From contig NZ_SPNJ01000002.1 in NCBI RefSeq assembly GCF_004563925.1, forward strand, positions 930,001-994,000: 64,000 nucleotides of DNA, written 5' to 3'. The translations under genes and the position numbers were made by a program. Shown piece after piece: positions 1-10,961 of the stretch (positions are counted from its first letter, which is position 1; each line of letters opens with the position of its first letter). The notes below the pieces were generated by a model, which saw only the letters and a list, made by a program, of their open reading frames with translations, ran no database searches and was not told the origin of the DNA. This stretch comes from Herbaspirillum sp. 3R11 (GTDB lineage: Bacteria; Pseudomonadota; Gammaproteobacteria; Burkholderiales; Burkholderiaceae_D).

Positions 1-208
1 CGCGCTTGCGTTGCCACTTGGCGGTGAGGATCGCCAGCACCGGCGCACCGGCCGCCACACCCAGCGCGTAGCCGGACACCAGCATGCCTGCGGCCGGCGC
101 AGAGACGCCGAGGTCGCGCGCGACATCAGGCAACAGCCCCATGATCACGAATTCTGTAGTGCCGATGCCGAAGGCGGCAACGGCGAGGGCGAAGAGGGGC
201 CAATGCAT
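1..208 (-). CDS. MFS transporter, DHA1/AraJ-type, N-terminal fragment (cut by window edge)
   Basis: The reverse strand from ATG at 208 reads without a stop to base 1 (69 codons). It starts MHWPLFALAVAAFGIGTTEF and continues with a conserved LPDVARDLG stretch and a GYALG turn, typical of transmembrane helices 1 and 2 of DHA1-family drug or sugar-efflux transporters of the major facilitator superfamily. An AGGA lies just upstream of the ATG. It sits downstream of dgoD on the same strand, so it may belong to the galactonate cluster as an exporter or uptake permease, but a -10-like TAAAAT at 247-252 suggests its own promoter. The substrate cannot be told from this fragment. Confidence 0.8.
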   Translation of the reverse strand, partial: MHWPLFALAVAAFGIGTTEFVIMGLLPDVARDLGVSAPAAGMLVSGYALGVAAGAPVLAILTAKWQRKR

Positions 209-246
209 GATGAAAATCCTGGTAGGGGAGCTGCGGGGAAAGCGCT

Positions 247-252
247 ATTTTA
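247..252 (-). promoter_or_regulatory. Putative -10 element for the MFS gene
   Basis: On the minus strand TAAAAT is followed by AGCGC, about 40 nt upstream of the ATG at 208. The same TAAAATAGCG/TATAATAGCG pattern occurs before dnaE and rhlE. No convincing -35 is visible. Confidence 0.35.
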
Positions 253-259
253 CGTGGCT

Positions 260-291
260 GCGGCCCGCTCTGCTGAGCAGATGCGGGCCGC
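260..291 (-). terminator. Strong hairpin between dgoD and the MFS gene
   Basis: A perfect 9-bp arm GCGGCCCGC (260-268) pairs with GCGGGCCGC (283-291). A second internal stem, TCTGCT/AGCAGA, extends the structure. There is no T-run on the minus strand, so it may act as an attenuator or mRNA 3' stabiliser after dgoD rather than a classical intrinsic terminator. Confidence 0.4.
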
Positions 292-333
292 ATTGGTGAA
301 GATTTTTCAGGTGCTTGTTAGATTGTTATCGGA

Positions 334-1482
334 TCACCACTCAGCGAAGCTGCCGTCTTTATGTCTCCAAATTGGATTGCGCCAGCGATGTCCCACTTCT
401 GCACGCTGCCTGACATATTCCTCGTTGATCTCGATGCCGAGGCCCGGGCCGTTCGGGATGGTGACGTAACCATCCTTGTAGCTGAACACGTCGGCGTCGG
501 TGACATAGTCGAGCAAGTCGTTGCTCTCGTTGTAATGGATGCCCAGGCTTTGTTCCTGGATGAAGGCGTTGTACGACACCGCGTCGACTTGCAGGCAAGC
601 CGCCAGCGCGATCGGGCCGAGCGGGCAGTGCAGCGCCAGCGCGACGTCGTAGGCTTCGGCCATGGTGGCGATCTTGCGCGTCTCGGTGATGCCGCCGGCG
701 TGCGAGACGTCGGGCTGGATGATGTCGACGTAGCCTTCGCTGAGGATGCGCTTGAAGTCCCAGCGCGAGTACAGGCGCTCGCCCAGCGCGATCGGCGTGC
801 CGGTGAGGTGGGCGATTTCCTTGAGCGCTTCGTAGTTTTCGCTGAGCACCGGTTCTTCGATGAACATCAGTTTGTACTGTTCGAGTTCCTTGACCAGCAC
901 CTTGGCCATGGGCTTGTGCACGCGGCCGTGGAAGTCGACGCCGATGCCGACGTTGGGGCCGACCGCTTCGCGCACTGCCGCGACATTGGCCAGCGTGAGC
1001 TCGACCTTGTCATAGGTGTCGATGAATTGCAGTTCTTCGGTGCCGTTCATCTTGACGGCGGTGAAGCCGCGCGCCACCGCATCCTTGGCGGCCTTCGCGG
1101 TGTCGGCCGGACGATCGCCGCCGATCCACGAATACACGCGGATGCTGTCGCGCACCGGGCCGCCCAGCAGCTGGTTGACCGGGAGGCCGAGCGCCTTGCC
1201 CTTGATGTCCCACAGCGCCTGGTCGATGCCGGCCAGTGCGCTCATGTGGATGGCGCCGCCGCGATAGAAGCCGCCGCGGTAGAGCACGGTCCAGTGATCT
1301 TCGATGTTGCGCGGGTCCTTGCCGATCAGGTAGTCGGCCAGTTCTTCGACGGCGGCGGCGACGCTGTGCGCGCGGCCTTCGACCACCGGTTCGCCCCAGC
1401 CGACGATGCCTTCATCGGTTTCGATCTTGAGGAAGCACCAGCGCGGCGGCACGATAAAGGTGGTCAGTTTTGTGATTTTCAT
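334..1482 (-). CDS. dgoD: D-galactonate dehydratase
   Basis: Converts D-galactonate to 2-dehydro-3-deoxy-D-galactonate in the cytosol. Starting at the ATG at 1482 the protein is 382 residues, the length of the E. coli enzyme. The frame is open further upstream, but that part only reads through dgoA in another frame. Enolase-superfamily (mandelate racemase subgroup) residues fall at the expected places: D183 and H185 in VDFHGRV, E209 in FIEEP, E235 in GERLYSR (Mg2+ ligands and base) and H285 in LHCPLGP. It lies about 100 bp downstream of dgoA in the same direction, third in the set dgoK-dgoA-dgoD. Assignment is firm from residue-level agreement. Confidence 0.95.
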   Translation of the reverse strand: MKITKLTTFIVPPRWCFLKIETDEGIVGWGEPVVEGRAHSVAAAVEELADYLIGKDPRNIEDHWTVLYRGGFYRGGAIHMSALAGIDQALWDIKGKALGLPVNQLLGGPVRDSIRVYSWIGGDRPADTAKAAKDAVARGFTAVKMNGTEELQFIDTYDKVELTLANVAAVREAVGPNVGIGVDFHGRVHKPMAKVLVKELEQYKLMFIEEPVLSENYEALKEIAHLTGTPIALGERLYSRWDFKRILSEGYVDIIQPDVSHAGGITETRKIATMAEAYDVALALHCPLGPIALAACLQVDAVSYNAFIQEQSLGIHYNESNDLLDYVTDADVFSYKDGYVTIPNGPGLGIEINEEYVRQRAEVGHRWRNPIWRHKDGSFAEW

Positions 1483-1580
1483 CGGAGATGATCCGTTCTG
1501 AGAAAAAATGCCCAGTCTTGCTGCGGGCTGGTTGAGGAGCGGCCGGTCGTCATGCTTATGACACTGCGACCGGCTTCTTT

Positions 1581-2234
1581 TTAGGTGGTCGGTGTGGAAG
1601 CACCATGACGGGTTTGCCAGGCGCTGACGAAGGCCTTGGCGTTTTCGCCGACGGTGGCGGCCGACATGCCCGGCTTGAACAGCGCCGAGCCGAGGCCGAA
1701 ACCGGATGCGCCGGCACTGACGAACACCGACACGCTGCTGGGCATGATGCCGCCCACCGGCAACAACGCGACCGAGGCCGGGATCACGGCGCGCCAGGCT
1801 TTGACGACGTGGGTGCCGAGCTGCTCGGCCGGGAACATCTTGAGCACGTCGGCGCCGGCGGCCAGCGCGGCAAATGCTTCGGTCACGGTGGCCACGCCGG
1901 GGGCGCTGCACAGGCCGGCATCCTTGGCGGCGCCGATCACGCGCGCATCGCTGTGCGGCATGACGATCAGTTCGCCGCCGGCGGCCTTGACCTGAGCGAC
2001 TTGTTCGGGGCTGAGCACGGTGCCCGCGCCGATCACGCAATCGGCCGGCAACGTGCGGCGCAGCGTGGCGATGCTTTGCAGCGGCTCGGGCGAATTGAGC
2101 GGCACCTCGATGACGCGGAAGCCGGCGTCATACAAGGCCTTGCCGATGGCTTCGACTTCGTCGGGACGCACGCCGCGCAGGATGGCGATCAGGCCGCAGT
2201 GCTGCAGGGCGTGGTGGAAAAGATTCTTCAGCAT
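1581..2234 (-). CDS. dgoA: 2-dehydro-3-deoxy-6-phosphogalactonate aldolase
   Basis: Class I aldolase of the KDPG/KDPGal family (217 residues). It splits 2-dehydro-3-deoxy-6-phosphogalactonate into pyruvate and glyceraldehyde 3-phosphate. The catalytic base E43 (VIEVPLNSP) and the Schiff-base lysine K132 (VLKMFPAEQ) are visible, as is the phosphate-binding GGI segment near the C-terminus. KDPG aldolase (Eda) is the alternative, but VPLNSP and the neighbouring dgoK and dgoD favour the galactonate enzyme. It begins 12 bp after dgoK ends, so the two are almost certainly cotranscribed. Confidence 0.93.
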   Translation of the reverse strand: MLKNLFHHALQHCGLIAILRGVRPDEVEAIGKALYDAGFRVIEVPLNSPEPLQSIATLRRTLPADCVIGAGTVLSPEQVAQVKAAGGELIVMPHSDARVIGAAKDAGLCSAPGVATVTEAFAALAAGADVLKMFPAEQLGTHVVKAWRAVIPASVALLPVGGIMPSSVSVFVSAGASGFGLGSALFKPGMSAATVGENAKAFVSAWQTRHGASTPTT

Positions 2235-2246
2235 GGTTCTACTTTC

Positions 2247-3248
2247 TCAGTGTTCGGGTGAGGAGGAAACCAGACCGGCATGCACCGCCAGTTTCCACAA
2301 GCCGTGTTCGGTGGCGGCAGCGGCGATGTCAACCTGGGTCAGGTCGTACAGCGCCAGCGCCTTGCGGTAACGCTCGCACAGCGCGTCGTCGCCGATGAGG
2401 GCGATGCGCTGTTGCCGGATGCCGTCGGTGGTCGCCAGCAGCGCGGCGATTTCGTGGCCGATCAGCAGGCCGGAGAGGTAATGCGCCTGGGCGCGCGGCG
2501 ACAGTTCGCCGGTCAGGCCCAGCGTGCGGCTGCTGAAGATGTTGGACAGCATGCCGGCGCGGCCGTCGGGCGACTTCGCCACCAGCGCGCCGCGCACGAA
2601 GGCGGCGTCGTCGTCGGCATCGGTCGCGCCGTCGCGCTGCATGGTGCGGCCGAGAATGGAGTGGTTGCTCAGTACGGCGTACATCTCGCCGGTCATGAAG
2701 GTGTCGAAATGTTCGATGCGCTTGCCGCGCACGTGCACCCATTTCGAGTGCGTGCCGGGCAGGCCGATCAGGATGTCGTCGACTTGCAGCTGGTCGAGGA
2801 TGCCGGCGACCTGGGTTTCCTCGCCGCGCATCACATTGGGCAGCTTCGAGCGTTGCAGCAGTCCCGGCACGATGTGCAGCGGCACGCCGAAGCCGGTGTC
2901 GACCACGGTCATGGTGTTGCCGACTTCGCTGACGGCCAGCGGTACGTCGAGGTAGGGCGCTTCACGCCAGCCCTGTTTGCTGCCGATCATGCCGGCGGCG
3001 ATTAGCGGCGTGGCCGGGAAGTCGCGCAACCAGTCGCCGCACGCGGCTTGCAACGCGCGACGGAAACCGGCGTCGGCAGAAGTGCCCGCACCGTCTTCCG
3101 CCGGCGGCAGGTTCATGATCCCCCACGGTAGCGCGCGCTTGTCGGCCACGCGGCCGTCGGCGTCGAACCGGTAGGCGCGCAGCGAGGTGGTGCCCCAGTC
3201 GAGCGCGATCAGGCCGATGGAGGATGGGGAAGGAGTGGCTTGCGTCAT
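2247..3248 (-). CDS. dgoK: 2-dehydro-3-deoxygalactonokinase
   Basis: Phosphorylates 2-dehydro-3-deoxy-D-galactonate at C6 using ATP. The protein is 333 residues. The N-terminal LIALDWGTTSLRAY is the phosphate-1 motif of the DgoK family (ASKHA fold), and the central GLPGTHSKW segment is also typical of the family. It sits between the aldose 1-epimerase (upstream, 57 bp gap) and dgoA (12 bp gap) on the minus strand. A short tandem repeat fills the gap before it, and no good Shine-Dalgarno is visible ahead of the ATG at 3248. Confidence 0.93.
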   Translation of the reverse strand: MTQATPSPSSIGLIALDWGTTSLRAYRFDADGRVADKRALPWGIMNLPPAEDGAGTSADAGFRRALQAACGDWLRDFPATPLIAAGMIGSKQGWREAPYLDVPLAVSEVGNTMTVVDTGFGVPLHIVPGLLQRSKLPNVMRGEETQVAGILDQLQVDDILIGLPGTHSKWVHVRGKRIEHFDTFMTGEMYAVLSNHSILGRTMQRDGATDADDDAAFVRGALVAKSPDGRAGMLSNIFSSRTLGLTGELSPRAQAHYLSGLLIGHEIAALLATTDGIRQQRIALIGDDALCERYRKALALYDLTQVDIAAAATEHGLWKLAVHAGLVSSSPEH

Positions 3249-3270
3249 TGTGTGTTCGGTTTTAAAACAA

Positions 3271-3314
3271 ATTCAAAGCAGGTTCAAAGCGGATTCAAAG
3301 CAGATTCAAAGCTC
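3271..3314. repeat. Four tandem copies of an 11-bp repeat
   Basis: Units at 3271-3281, 3282-3292, 3293-3303 and 3304-3314 match the pattern (A/G)TTCAAAGC(A/G)G with at most two differences per copy. The last unit contains the stop codon of the aldose 1-epimerase gene (TGA, 3308-3306 on the minus strand). The array fills most of the spacer ahead of dgoK. Confidence 0.9.
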
Positions 3315-4235
3315 GCTCACGATGAAATGCGTGAGCAATTGCATGGACGCGTCCGGCGCCAGGTTGACCAGGCCGTCGCGGCCGGGCATGTGGAAGGCGT
3401 CGATCGGATGCGTGATCGGCTCCAGGCAAAAATAGTCGAGGCCGGGTGGGCGATACATCAGGCTGTAGCCCTTGCAGTTTTCCATTTGCATGCTCAGGCG
3501 CAGGCCGCGGTCGGGATAGTCGATGTGCGAGAGGCCGTCCCAGCCGGTGAAGCAGTTGTCGATCAGCGGACCGCCGACAGGGAATTCCACAGGCGCAAAC
3601 CGGTTGTAATCGAAGGTGGCCGGGAAGTCGCGCGTATACCCGGTCGGAATCGGATCGGTGCCGCACAGCCATACACCGTCGGCGCGCGATTGCAGGCGCG
3701 TGTCGGCGTTGCGCGGGAAGTAGGGATGCAGGCCGAGGCCGAACGGAAGTTCTTCAGCGCCGCGATTGGTGACTTGAAGATCGATGGTCAGGCCGTCGTC
3801 GTTCAGGGTCAGCGTCTGCGTCGCGCTGTAGGTATACGGATCGCCGTCGTATTGCGCTGAGTCCAGCGCCAGCACGATGCGGTTGTCGGTTTGACCGGCG
3901 ACGCGCCAGGCTTGCAGCCAGCCGTCGCCGTGGATGGGATAGTTTTCGCCGGCGCGGTTTTGCAGCACCGGGTAGTGCGCACCCTTGTGCATGAAGCCGC
4001 CTTCGGTGATGCGGTTCGACCACGGCACCAGCGGGAAGCAGGCGGTCGTGTACAGATCGTCAACGCCGGCCCAGGGACGGAACAGCGGCGTCCAGGCGTC
4101 GCGCCATTGCAGATCCCAGGCCGCGATGCTGGCGCCCAGTCCGGGCAGCACGCTCAGGCGTTGACGTCCGGACTGAAGGGTCACGGTCTCAATGGCGGGC
4201 GCGTTGTTGCGCTGCGCTGCTGGGGATGTGGTCAT
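3306..4235 (-). CDS. Aldose 1-epimerase (galactose mutarotase-like)
   Basis: A cytosolic mutarotase interconverting alpha and beta anomers of D-galactose or related aldoses; 309 residues. Family landmarks are the HGDGW segment (first catalytic histidine), GLGLHPYF (second histidine) and FCLEPITHP (catalytic glutamate). It is the first gene of the minus-strand set that continues with dgoK-dgoA-dgoD, so it likely supplies the anomer used by the sugar dehydrogenase of the oxidative galactose pathway. Its start faces ytfQ across a 433-bp divergent control region. The stop codon is inside an 11-bp tandem repeat. Confidence 0.9.
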   Translation of the reverse strand: MTTSPAAQRNNAPAIETVTLQSGRQRLSVLPGLGASIAAWDLQWRDAWTPLFRPWAGVDDLYTTACFPLVPWSNRITEGGFMHKGAHYPVLQNRAGENYPIHGDGWLQAWRVAGQTDNRIVLALDSAQYDGDPYTYSATQTLTLNDDGLTIDLQVTNRGAEELPFGLGLHPYFPRNADTRLQSRADGVWLCGTDPIPTGYTRDFPATFDYNRFAPVEFPVGGPLIDNCFTGWDGLSHIDYPDRGLRLSMQMENCKGYSLMYRPPGLDYFCLEPITHPIDAFHMPGRDGLVNLAPDASMQLLTHFIVSEL

Positions 4236-4668
4236 GGCGTCTCGGTTGCTGTCTCGATTATCAGGGCGGATGCTGTGCGGTCTGCTCCGCCTGGGCCTGC
4301 TGTACTGCTGTCTGTGTCGCTGGATGAGGCAAAAACAGCGCCGATCCTAACATCGGCTACCGATGCGGAATAATGAAAAATTTATAAACATTGATATCAA
4401 AAATGATCTGTCAGGCTGAGGCACGTCAGTGTTTTGTCAGCGTTTTTTGATTCATGTAGTTTACTAAAGCGCCATGCCTGTTTCGGTATCGGATATCGCC
4501 AAAAATTCATTGGATAGATATTTCTCCGTCTCCTACTATTGACCGGCAGATTTCGCTGCACGCCAGGTGACAGCGAAGCGCACATGACGGCGCTACCGTT
4601 CCCCCACGAAAAGCGCCGGACACCAAATAAAAACAGTTCGTGTTGATAAACATAATTGGAGACAAGTA
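4236..4668. promoter_or_regulatory. Divergent control region between the epimerase-dgo genes and ytfQ
   Basis: No gene is seen in this 433-bp stretch. It holds CCGAT/ATCGG/CCGAT alternating short inverted repeats (4341-4364), an AT-rich core, the palindrome TTGATATCAA (4391-4400) and GGCTGAGGCA (4414-4423). The last two also occur in the same order upstream of the lysR gene (18821 and 18840). A partial match to the ATTAG-N12-CTAAT operator starts at ATTCATT (4505). An EcoRV-type GATATC also recurs at 4493-4498. Both promoters should be here, but I cannot pick exact hexamers with confidence. Confidence 0.55.
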
Positions 4669-5640
4669 ATGAAAATGACTCGCAGAACCCTGCTGGGCGC
4701 CGCCGTTTGCATGACCCTGGGTTGGAGCGTCCTGTCCGGCGCTGTGGCCGCCGACAAACCGCTGACAATGGGTTTCTCCCAAGTCGGCGCCGAAAGCGAA
4801 TGGCGCACCGCCAACACCGCCTCGATCAAGGACGCCGCCAAGAAGGCCGGCGTCAACCTGAAGTTCGCCGATGCGCAGCAGAAGCAGGAGAACCAGGTCA
4901 AGGCCATCCGCTCCTTCATCGCACAAAAGGTCGACGTGATCGCCTTCTCGCCGGTGGTTGAATCGGGCTGGGACACCGTCCTGCGCGAAGCCAAGGCCGC
5001 CAAGATCCCGGTGATCCTGACTGACCGCGCCGTCAACGTGAGCGACAAGTCGCTGTACGTGACCTTCATCGGTTCCGATTTCGTAGAAGAAGGCCGCCGC
5101 GCCGCACGCTGGTTGCTGGACCGCGCAAAGACCATGCCTGCCGGCGACATCAACATCGTTGAACTGCAAGGCACCGTCGGCTCGGCGCCGGCAATCGACC
5201 GCAAGGCCGGTTTCGAAGAAACCATCAAGACCAATCCGAACCTGAAGATCATCCGCTCGCAAACCGGCGACTTCACCCGCGCCAAGGGCAAGGAAGTCAT
5301 GGAAGCCTTCCTCAAGGCCGACGGCAAGAAGATCAACGTGCTCTACGCGCATAACGACGACATGGCCATCGGCGCCATCCAGGCCATCGAAGAAGCCGGC
5401 CTGAAACCGGGCAAGGACATCCTCGTGATTTCGATTGACGGCGTGAAGGGCGCGTTCGAAGCCATGATGGCCGGCAAGCTCAACGTCACCGTCGAGTGCA
5501 GCCCGCTACTCGGACCGCAGCTGATGTCGATCGCCAAGGACGTCAAAGCCGGCAAGGAAGTGCCGAAGCGCATCACTACGGAAGAAGGCGTGTTCCCGGC
5601 TGAAGTCGCGGCCAAGGAATTCCCTAACCGCAAATATTGA
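4669..5640 (+). CDS. ytfQ: Galactofuranose-type ABC transporter, periplasmic binding protein
   Basis: A 323-residue sugar-binding lipocalin-unrelated periplasmic protein of the type I (ribose/galactose) family. A Sec signal peptide occupies about residues 1-28 (RRTLLGAAVC core, AVA-A cleavage). The mature part begins with LTMGFSQVGAESEWR, a hallmark of YtfQ, which in E. coli binds galactofuranose and galactopyranose. Other family segments are AFSPVVESGWD and YAHNDDMAIGA. GGAGA lies 8 nt before the ATG. It is the first gene of ytfQRT-yjfF but is separated from ytfR by 242 bp holding a strong terminator. Confidence 0.92.
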   Translation: MKMTRRTLLGAAVCMTLGWSVLSGAVAADKPLTMGFSQVGAESEWRTANTASIKDAAKKAGVNLKFADAQQKQENQVKAIRSFIAQKVDVIAFSPVVESGWDTVLREAKAAKIPVILTDRAVNVSDKSLYVTFIGSDFVEEGRRAARWLLDRAKTMPAGDINIVELQGTVGSAPAIDRKAGFEETIKTNPNLKIIRSQTGDFTRAKGKEVMEAFLKADGKKINVLYAHNDDMAIGAIQAIEEAGLKPGKDILVISIDGVKGAFEAMMAGKLNVTVECSPLLGPQLMSIAKDVKAGKEVPKRITTEEGVFPAEVAAKEFPNRKY

Positions 5641-5669
5641 TGCCTGATATCGGATATTGATCGGTCTCC

Positions 5670-5709
5670 CGCCCGCATGTGCGCCATGTGACCCATGTGC
5701 GCATGCGGG
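5670..5709 (+). other. Imperfect hairpin after ytfQ
   Basis: CCCGCATG at about 5671 pairs with CATGCGGG at about 5701, with a GC-rich middle. It lies 30 nt after the ytfQ stop and could protect the ytfQ transcript 3' end. There is no T-run. Confidence 0.4.
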
Positions 5710-5840
5710 TTCCGATCGTATGACCGGGGAAGCAATTCTCCGGTGTTGTTTCTCCTCTGCTCTGGAGTAACCCCTGGGCCTTGAACGATGCGCCGCAATG
5801 CCCCTCTGTGTCGTGGCGGATCTGCTCAACAGGCTTTGTG

Positions 5841-5866
5841 CGGCGGGCTTCGGCCCGCCGTTTTTT
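5841..5866 (+). terminator. Intrinsic terminator between ytfQ and ytfR
   Basis: A perfect 8-bp stem CGGCGGGC/GCCCGCCG closes a TTCG tetraloop and is followed directly by six Ts. It lies 17 nt before the ytfR start codon, inside an otherwise co-directional operon, so partial read-through would make the binding protein more abundant than the ATPase and permeases. Confidence 0.85.
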
Positions 5867-5882
5867 CACTTGCGGTAACGCC

Positions 5883-7468
<1,586 letters not shown>

Positions 7469-7472
<4 letters not shown>

Positions 7473-8563
7473 GCGCATCAATGAATTCCAACCTGATCTC
7501 CAATCGCAATCCTTCTTCGGGCGCCGCCGCCAACCGGCTGCGGCGTGTCTTGTTTCATCCGTTGAGCCGGCCGCTGGGCGCGCTGGCGGTGCTGCTGCTG
7601 ATCGACTTCTTCATGATCCCGGGTTTCTTCCGCATTGAAATGAAGGACGGCCATCTGTACGGCAGCGTGATCGACATCGTCAACCGTGCGGCGCCGCTGA
7701 TGCTGGCGGCGCTGGGCATGACGCTGGTGATTGCCACGCGCGGCATCGACATTTCGGTCGGCGCGGTGGTGGCGATTTCGGGCACGATTGCGGCGATGCT
7801 GATCGGCGGCACCATGGTGGTCAACAACGGTGTACCGGAATATGTCAGCAATATCCCGATGGGTTGGGCGCTGGCCGCCGCGCTTGGCGTGGCGCTGCTG
7901 TGCGGCGCGTGGAACGGCCTGCTGGTGGCGACGCTGGGCCTGCAACCGATCATCGCCACGCTGATCCTGATGGTGGCGGGACGCGGGCTGGCGCAATTGC
8001 TGACCGACGGCCAGATCATCACGGTGTATTACAAGCCGTTCTTCTATCTCGGCAGCGGCTACCTGTGGGGCTTGCCGTTCTCGCTGTTCATCGTCGCCGG
8101 CATGTTTGTGGTGCTGGCGCTGCTGATGCGCAAGACGGCGCTGGGGCTGTTCATCCAGTCGGTCGGCATCAATCCGGTGGCGTCGCGCCTGGCCGGCATC
8201 CGTACCGCCGCGCTGATCTTTTTCGTCTACATCTTCTGCAGCCTGTGCGCCGGGCTGGCCGGGCTGATGATCAGCGCCAACATCAAGAGCGCCGACGCCA
8301 ACAATGCCGGCCTGCTGCTGGAGCTGGACGCCATCCTGGCGGTGACGCTGGGCGGCACCTCGCTGGCGGGCGGCAAGTTCAGCCTGGTCGGCAGCGTGAT
8401 CGGCGCGCTGATCATCCAGGCGCTGACGTACACGATCTACTCATTGGGCGTGCCGCCGGAAGTCAACATGGTGGTCAAGTCGGTGGTGGTGTTCCTGGTT
8501 TGCCTGTCGCAGTCGCCGGAGTTCCGTCGTCTGCGTTTGTTCAAATCCGGCAACCAAGCCTAA
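7469..8563 (+). CDS. ytfT: Galactofuranose-type ABC transporter permease 1
   Basis: Inner-membrane permease of the BPD_transp_2 family (364 residues). About ten hydrophobic segments are visible after a cytoplasmic N-terminus of roughly 30 residues. The family motifs TRGIDISVGAVVAISG and VTLGGTSLAGG are present. It overlaps ytfR by 4 bp (ATGA) and is followed 16 bp later by yjfF; the two permeases probably form a heterodimeric channel with YtfR and YtfQ. Confidence 0.92.
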
Positions 8564-8579
8564 GCATTCAGGAAAAATC

Positions 8580-9611
8580 ATGAAGAATTTTCGCTCCCTT
8601 CTGGCGACGCCGTATTTCACCTCGCTGGTCACCGTCGCCTTGCTGGTGATTCTGTTCGCGATGGGCTCGGTCGCCTACGACGGCTTCTTTTCGGTGCAGG
8701 TGGTGTTGAACCTGCTGATCGACAACGCCTTCCTGCTGGTGATCGGCATCGGCATGACCTTCGTGATCCTGTCCGGCGGCATCGATCTGTCGGTCGGTTC
8801 GGTGCTGGCGCTGACCACCATGATCTCGGCCTACCTGCTGCAGTCGTGGCATTGGCATCCGGTGCTGGTGATCGTCTGCGTGCTGGTGCTGGGCGGCCTG
8901 TTCGGCGCGGCGATGGGCGTGCTGATCCACTTTTTCAAGCTGCAGCCGTTCATTGTCACCTTGGCCGGGATGTTCCTGGCGCGCGGGCTGTGTTATCTGA
9001 TCAGCATCAATTCCATCACCATCGACGATCCGCTGTTCGTGGCGATGTCGCAGACGCGGCTGGAGTTCGGATTGGGTGACGCCTTCATCTCGCCCAGCGT
9101 AGTGATTGCGGTGCTGATGCTGGCGCTGGCGATCTACCTGGCGCATTACACGCGCTTTGGCCGGGCGGTCTACGCCGTTGGCGGCAACGAGCAGTCGGCG
9201 CTGCTGATGGGTTTGCCGGTGGGCCGCACCAAGGTGGCGATTTATGCATTCAGCGGTTTCTGCGCGGCGCTGGCGGGTGTATTGTTCTCGTTCTACATGC
9301 TGTCCGGTTACGGCCTGCATGCGCAGGGCACCGAGCTCGATGCCATCGCCGCGGTGGTCATCGGCGGCACCTTGCTGACGGGCGGTTACGGTTATGTGGC
9401 CGGTACCCTGACCGGGGTGCTGATCCTGGGCGTGATCCAGACCCTGATCGCTTTCGACGGCACGCTGAGCTCCTGGTGGACCAAGATCGTGATCGGCGTG
9501 CTGCTGTTCGTGTTTTGCCTGGCGCAGCGGCTGATGTCGCTGGGCGCGGCCAAGGCGGCAGATGCGAATGGCGCCGCCGTCGCCGTCAAACCGTCCGCAC
9601 AGGCGGCTTGA
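8580..9611 (+). CDS. yjfF: Galactofuranose-type ABC transporter permease 2
   Basis: The second permease of the importer (343 residues), with [20 protein letters not shown] and AVVIGGTLLTGGYG, the two conserved stretches of the family. Hydrophobic segments cover nearly the whole length. AGGA lies 7 nt upstream of the ATG. It is the last gene of the ytf operon. A weak hairpin follows at 9634-9654 and then the promoter region of chvE. Confidence 0.92.
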   Translation: MKNFRSLLATPYFTSLVTVALLVILFAMGSVAYDGFFSVQVVLNLLIDNAFLLVIGIGMTFVILSGGIDLSVGSVLALTTMISAYLLQSWHWHPVLVIVCVLVLGGLFGAAMGVLIHFFKLQPFIVTLAGMFLARGLCYLISINSITIDDPLFVAMSQTRLEFGLGDAFISPSVVIAVLMLALAIYLAHYTRFGRAVYAVGGNEQSALLMGLPVGRTKVAIYAFSGFCAALAGVLFSFYMLSGYGLHAQGTELDAIAAVVIGGTLLTGGYGYVAGTLTGVLILGVIQTLIAFDGTLSSWWTKIVIGVLLFVFCLAQRLMSLGAAKAADANGAAVAVKPSAQAA

Positions 9612-9633
9612 GGCGTCTGGCAAGGGCAAAAGG

Positions 9634-9654
9634 CGGCAGACGCGAGTCCTGCCG
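9634..9654 (+). terminator. Weak hairpin after yjfF
   Basis: CGGCAG (9634-9639) pairs with CTGCCG (9649-9654), followed by only three Ts. It could be a partial terminator between the ytf operon and chvE. Confidence 0.4.
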
Positions 9655-9703
9655 TTTGCGCAAAACTGATGTTGAAAACAATATGGGTTTTAGCAAAAAA
9701 ATC

Positions 9704-9725
9704 ATTAGAAATGTATTGCTCTAAT
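9704..9725. promoter_or_regulatory. Candidate LysR operator upstream of chvE (ATTAG-N12-CTAAT)
   Basis: ATTAG at 9704-9708 and CTAAT at 9721-9725 form an inverted repeat with a 12-nt AT-rich spacer, about 100 nt before the chvE ATG. A copy with the same arms, spacing and most spacer bases lies upstream of the lysR gene (18858-18879). Over 28 aligned positions, 22 are identical. The size and symmetry fit LysR-type binding sites. Confidence 0.65.
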
Positions 9726-9825
9726 GGTTATCGTAGAGGCCTTGCAAAATATGTCGCGTTCCCCCGCGCAGGTAGGCATGTTTTGCATTGCCAGTAAAAC
9801 AACAAACATTTAGGAGACGAGAAGT

Positions 9826-10899
9826 ATGAAACTCAAATCGGTATTGGCCGGGCTGACGCTTGGCCTGAGCATGGGTCTGATGGCAGTGAGCGCGCAAGTG
9901 AGCGCCCAGACCAAGGGCCTGATCGGGATCTCCATGCCGACCAAGTCGTCGGCACGCTGGATCGCTGACGGCAACAACATGGTCAAGGTATTCAAGGAAA
10001 AGGGTTACCAGACCGACCTGCAATACGCGGAAGACGACATCCCGAATCAGCTGGCGCAGATCGAAAACATGGTGACCAAGGGCGTTAAAGTGCTGGTCAT
10101 CGCCGCGATCGACGGCACCACCCTGTCCGACGTGCTGCAAAAAGCCGCCGACAAGGGCATCAAGGTCATCGCGTATGACCGCTTGATCCGCAACTCCAAG
10201 AACGTCGACTACTACGCGACTTTCGATAACTACCAGGTCGGCGTGCTGCAGGCTTCGTACATCGAAAAGGCGCTGGACCTGAAGGGCGGCAAGGGCCCGT
10301 TCAACATCGAACTGTTCGGCGGTTCGGCTGACGACAACAACGCCTTCTTCTTCTACAACGGCGCCATGTCGGTGCTGAAGCCGTACATCGACAAGGGCAA
10401 GCTGGTCGTGCGCAGCAAACAGCTGGGCATGGACAAGGTTGCCACCCTGCGTTGGGACGGCGCGACTGCGCAAGCCCGCATGGACAACCTGCTGAGCGCC
10501 TACTACGGCAATGCCCGCGTCGACGCAGTGCTGTCGCCATATGACGGCATCAGTATCGGCATCATTTCCTCGCTCAAGGGTGTCGGCTACGGTACACCGA
10601 AGCAGCCAATGCCGGTCGTGACCGGCCAGGATGCGGAAGTGCCTTCGGTCAAGTCCATCATCCGCGGCGAACAGCGTTCGACCGTCTTCAAGGACACACG
10701 TGAACTGGCCAAGGTCACCGTTTCCATGGTGGACGCCGTGTTGTCGGGCAAAGCACCGACCATCAACGACACCAAGACCTACAACAACGGCGTGAAGGTC
10801 ATCCCTTCGTACCTGTTGAAGCCGGTCAGCGTCGACGCCAGCAACTGGAAAGAAGTGCTGGTCGGCAGCGGCTACTACACCGAAGCGCAAGTGAAGTAA
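9826..10899 (+). CDS. chvE: ChvE-type multiple-sugar-binding periplasmic protein
   Basis: A periplasmic binding protein for aldoses (357 residues) with a signal peptide to about residue 28 (cleavage near SAQVSAQ). The mature protein opens with [19 protein letters not shown] and contains [19 protein letters not shown] and [12 protein letters not shown], all typical of ChvE and XylF-like proteins that bind galactose, arabinose and xylose. In Agrobacterium ChvE also signals to the virulence sensor VirA; nothing here shows that role. GGAG lies 11 nt upstream of the ATG. It heads the chvE-gguA-gguB set. Confidence 0.9.
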   Translation: MKLKSVLAGLTLGLSMGLMAVSAQVSAQTKGLIGISMPTKSSARWIADGNNMVKVFKEKGYQTDLQYAEDDIPNQLAQIENMVTKGVKVLVIAAIDGTTLSDVLQKAADKGIKVIAYDRLIRNSKNVDYYATFDNYQVGVLQASYIEKALDLKGGKGPFNIELFGGSADDNNAFFFYNGAMSVLKPYIDKGKLVVRSKQLGMDKVATLRWDGATAQARMDNLLSAYYGNARVDAVLSPYDGISIGIISSLKGVGYGTPKQPMPVVTGQDAEVPSVKSIIRGEQRSTVFKDTRELAKVTVSMVDAVLSGKAPTINDTKTYNNGVKVIPSYLLKPVSVDASNWKEVLVGSGYYTEAQVK

Positions 10900-10961
10900 T
10901 TCCGCTTGTTGCATTGAATGTGTATGCTCCGGTCGGCGCGTGTCGGCCGGAAAAAAAGCAG

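Noticed and set aside
1483..2040. An extended N-terminus for dgoD starting at 2040.
   Set aside because: It only reads dgoA in another frame and is Arg-rich nonsense; the 382-residue form matches the E. coli length and residue numbering exactly.
4505..4531. A third copy of the LysR operator ahead of ytfQ.
   Set aside because: Only the left half (ATTCATT) and scattered spacer bases match; the CTAAT arm is missing, so it is mentioned only as a weak possibility.
5781..5882. A longer ytfR start at 5781.
   Set aside because: It would translate through a strong intrinsic terminator hairpin and adds a sequence unlike any ABC ATPase N-terminus.
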